Assembly (NCBI GenBank): GCA_044375415.1
Contig: JBILMS010000094.1
Location: forward strand, 1 to 9,174
Source: JAWXBG01 sp044375415
GTDB lineage: Bacteria > Bacteroidota > Bacteroidia > Flavobacteriales_D > Sanyastnellaceae
Direction: 5' to 3'
Length of the DNA stretch: 9,174 nt
Below, piece by piece: positions 7,656 to 9,174 of the stretch. Under the pieces are notes generated by a model. The model made no database searches. It saw only the letters and a program-made list of their open reading frames with translations, and was not told the DNA's origin. The stretch's first letter is position 1; each line of letters begins with the position of its first letter. Position numbers and translations under genes: made by a program.

Positions 7656-8363
7656 CTATTTATGCTCCATTTTTCTTTGTTCTATGTTCTCTTCGCGCTG
7701 CATCCCTCTTTGACTCATTAATCTCAGCGACCCATAAACAACATTTAGAAAAAGTCCGAAGAAAATGGTCATACCCCATGTTCTAGAATGTGCGATGGGA
7801 TTCACAAAGCGATCACCAATTTGATAGATGATTGAAAAGGGTTCATTGAGTACATCCCAACTATTCCAACGTAGATACCTTCCTAGATAGATACCGAAAC
7901 TCCCGACAAAGATCAGAGCTGACGTAATCAAAAAAGCCCACCTTCTCTTCATTTTGGCCATCAGTTTGACTTGAACATCTCGGAGACTCAGAAACCCAAA
8001 CAGGAGCCCTGTCCATGCGAAGAACAGGATTAAGGTCAAATCAAACCAGATGGGCATTCCGGTATTTTTTCTCAAATGAAAAAGATCTGTTAGAATGTAG
8101 GGGGCATTGGGAAAAAACAATAGCCAAACAGCCATTAAAGCAAACAAACGAAAAGCTGAGTTTTTGATGCGGGGATATATAATTGCTAGGGTTGTGATTG
8201 CGTAGGGTATTACGGCTAAAAGTAAATTCCAATTAAGAAAGAGGAATGTCTTCGTATCCGTGTAATGCCATCTAAACAGAGATAATGCAAAACAGGATAA
8301 TGCGAGTAAACCTAGAAAGAGAACTTCCTTAAAACGATTGCTATTCCGGAGAGCTTGCATCAT
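7656..8363 (-). CDS. DUF1361 family multi-pass membrane protein
   Basis: This 235-residue protein matches the DUF1361 family of uncharacterised bacterial inner-membrane proteins. About six hydrophobic segments are visible, near residues 12-30, 41-62, 70-85, 107-127, 143-160 and 196-213. The family signatures are clear: LFLNWNLLLAVIPY (41-54), a WLLFFPNAPYILTDL stretch (80-94), a WFDL...FFAWTGLL...LSL stretch (106-127) and GIYLGRYLRWNSWDVL (157-172). The C-terminus is a charged, Glu/Lys/Arg-rich cytoplasmic-looking tail. Two consecutive ATGs begin the frame. The first, at 8363, overlaps the dgkA stop as ATGA, indicating one transcript and probable translational coupling. Length is normal for the family. 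No biochemical role is established, and I infer none beyond a membrane protein co-expressed with a lipid kinase. No convincing terminator directly follows its TAG. Confidence 0.88.
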   Translation of the reverse strand: MMQALRNSNRFKEVLFLGLLALSCFALSLFRWHYTDTKTFLFLNWNLLLAVIPYAITTLAIIYPRIKNSAFRLFALMAVWLLFFPNAPYILTDLFHLRKNTGMPIWFDLTLILFFAWTGLLFGFLSLRDVQVKLMAKMKRRWAFLITSALIFVGSFGIYLGRYLRWNSWDVLNEPFSIIYQIGDRFVNPIAHSRTWGMTIFFGLFLNVVYGSLRLMSQRGMQREENIEQRKMEHK

Positions 8364-8710
8364 AGCTGTACAAATTTTGGAATAAAGATCATTAGGCCTG
8401 CAGTAGCTGAGCCTATTGAGACTAAAAGCACTGCACCTGCGGCCATGTCTTTGATTTTACCAATGAGGGGATGTTTTTCAGGTTCCACAAAATTGCAAAC
8501 CTGTTCCATTGCGGTATTCATGGCCTCCATAGCTAAAACGAGTCCAATGCACAAGGCTACAATCGCCCATTCAGTGGCTGAAATACCGAGGACAATTCCG
8601 GCAATGATTGCAGTTAAGGCAAGTGCAAGCTGAATCCTTGCATTCATCTCTGCTTTAAATAGATTCTTGATGCCTTTTAAAGCGCATCTGAAGCTCTGAA
8701 TTCGATTCAT
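8360..8710 (-). CDS. dgkA: DgkA-type diacylglycerol/undecaprenol kinase
   Basis: This small integral-membrane lipid kinase belongs to the prokaryotic DgkA family (PF01219). It phosphorylates diacylglycerol or undecaprenol with ATP at the inner membrane, recycling lipid carriers for envelope synthesis; which substrate applies here cannot be read from the sequence. Taking the ATG at 8710 gives 116 residues, normal for the family. Visible signatures are SFRCALKGIKNLFKAEMNAR (6-25), the catalytic E62-A-M-N-T-A-M-E69, and KIKDMAAGAVLLVS (85-98). Three hydrophobic helices fit about 28-44, 48-66 and 91-111. An in-frame GTG at 8719 would add three residues, but family members begin close to the chosen Met. 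The gene is first in a two-gene unit with the DUF1361 gene, with which it shares a 4-base start/stop overlap. It is insulated from the gene upstream by a strong terminator. Confidence 0.93.
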   Translation of the reverse strand: MNRIQSFRCALKGIKNLFKAEMNARIQLALALTAIIAGIVLGISATEWAIVALCIGLVLAMEAMNTAMEQVCNFVEPEKHPLIGKIKDMAAGAVLLVSIGSATAGLMIFIPKFVQL

Positions 8711-8762
8711 ATTGTACACTACTAGGTTTTGCCTGCCGCAGCGATGAAACGAACGATGGTGC

Positions 8763-8770
8763 CAAATATT
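8763..8770 (-). promoter_or_regulatory. Possible -7 promoter element for dgkA-DUF1361
   Basis: Read on the minus strand this is AATATTTG, one mismatch from TAnnTTTG. It lies between the upstream gene's terminator and dgkA and would give a leader of about 50 bases. No -33 TTTG is found at proper spacing (the nearest, at 8796-8799, is about 25 bases away and inside the terminator stem). A promoter is needed somewhere here because the terminator precedes it, but this exact element is weakly supported. Confidence 0.3.
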
Positions 8771-8776
8771 TTAAGC

Positions 8777-8815
8777 AAAAAAAAATCCCCCTCGGCAAAG
8801 GCCGAGGGGGATTTT
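8777..8815 (-). terminator. Very strong intrinsic terminator of the right-edge T9SS cargo gene
   Basis: Plus-strand bases 8782-8796 and 8801-8815 form a perfect 15-pair stem (core TCCCCCTCGGC with GCCGAGGGGGA) around a 4-base loop. On the minus strand it is followed by a run of nine Ts (8785-8777). It begins about 21 bases after the stop codon of the gene at 8837. On the plus strand only four Ts follow, so the orientation is clearly minus. Confidence 0.95.
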
Positions 8816-8836
8816 AAACTTTATTTAGTCGGACGA

Positions 8837-9174
8837 TTACTTCGCTACCATCACGCGCTCAACTTTCTGATCGCTCAGAGAGTAGAGACGTACGGAGTAA
8901 ATACCGTCTTCCAATTTGCTTGTGTTGAAATCAACATTGTAAGTCTCACCAGCCTTCACGTTACCGTGGAATAGGTTAGCGATTTTACGTCCTGACAGGT
9001 CGTAAGCGTCCATAGTCAGAGTGTTGTAGGTTTCAGAAGTGAACGATACGATCGCGAAGTCTTTCGCTGGGTTTGGCTTCACAACTACGAAGTCGAAGTC
9101 ACCTTCTACTTCAGTCATGTTAGCATCATCACCAGGAGCTACACCAGGACCGTTGTTGCCATCGAGGTCAGCGA
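8837..9174 (-). CDS. C-terminal part of a T9SS type A sorting-domain protein (truncated by window edge)
   Basis: The frame stays open to the right edge, so only the last 112 or so residues are present and the true start lies outside the window; the internal ATG at 9118 is not the start. The visible protein begins with a Gly/Asp/Asn/Pro linker (DLDGNNGPG, then GDDAN) and continues into a T9SS type A sorting domain: VVVKPNPAKDFAIVSF, then DAYDLSGRKIANL, then LEDGIYSVRLYS and the basic end KVERVMVAK. Such proteins are exported by Sec, carried across the outer membrane by the type IX system, cleaved, and anchored or released. The functional domain lies outside the window. Codon choice is strongly biased: Phe is always TTC, Tyr always TAC, Asn nearly always AAC. 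This differs from the giant gene and suggests high expression, as does the strong terminator just downstream. Confidence 0.9.
   Translation of the reverse strand, partial: ADLDGNNGPGVAPGDDANMTEVEGDFDFVVVKPNPAKDFAIVSFTSETYNTLTMDAYDLSGRKIANLFHGNVKAGETYNVDFNTSKLEDGIYSVRLYSLSDQKVERVMVAK

Noticed and set aside
7632..7656. GAACC/GGTTC hairpin as the terminator of the DUF1361 gene
   Set aside because: The stem is only five pairs, overlaps the stop codon region and has no following T run on the minus strand.
8355..8974. Plus-strand open frames over dgkA and the right-edge cargo gene
   Set aside because: They lie antisense to confidently identified genes, and one spans the terminator hairpin; no family resemblance.
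1..9174. Mobile element, CRISPR array, phage or defence system
   Set aside because: No transposase, integrase, direct-repeat array or nuclease-type protein is visible; all confident genes are heme, lipid, membrane or T9SS cargo genes.

Overview
This window comes from a Bacteroidota chromosome, most likely a Flavobacteriales-type organism. The evidence is two secreted proteins with type IX secretion system (T9SS) type A C-terminal sorting domains, promoter elements of the Bacteroidota form TTTG-N(about 20)-TAnnTTTG, absence of clear Shine-Dalgarno sequences, and a HemJ-type protoporphyrinogen oxidase. I cannot assign genus or species.

Layout, left to right. (1) hemJ, plus strand, 64-612, a small membrane heme-biosynthesis enzyme whose promoter sits so close to the ATG that the message may be leaderless. 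(2) A 192-base gap holding the promoter of the next gene. (3) One 2187-residue secreted mosaic protein, 805-7368, covering about 70% of the window. It has a signal peptide, a short Cys-rich DGSC-type motif, many PKD and PKD/Ig-like beta-sandwich domains, a tandemly duplicated two-part Cys-rich module, a last PKD domain and a T9SS sorting domain. It is followed by an intrinsic terminator. (4) A gene-free convergent gap, about 7422-7655. (5) A minus-strand pair, dgkA (lipid kinase) followed by a DUF1361 membrane protein, with an ATGA start/stop overlap. (6) A very strong terminator, then the C-terminal part of another T9SS cargo protein that runs off the right edge and shows codon use typical of high expression.

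The genes do not form one obvious pathway. hemJ and dgkA are housekeeping membrane enzymes, and the two T9SS cargo proteins are surface or secreted products. No T9SS machinery, mobile element, CRISPR array, RNA gene or defence system is visible. The most novel content lies inside the giant protein: the bipartite Cys-rich repeat at residues 1505-1978, and a separate distant internal homology between residues 118-139 and 906-927. I found no convincing new multi-gene system.
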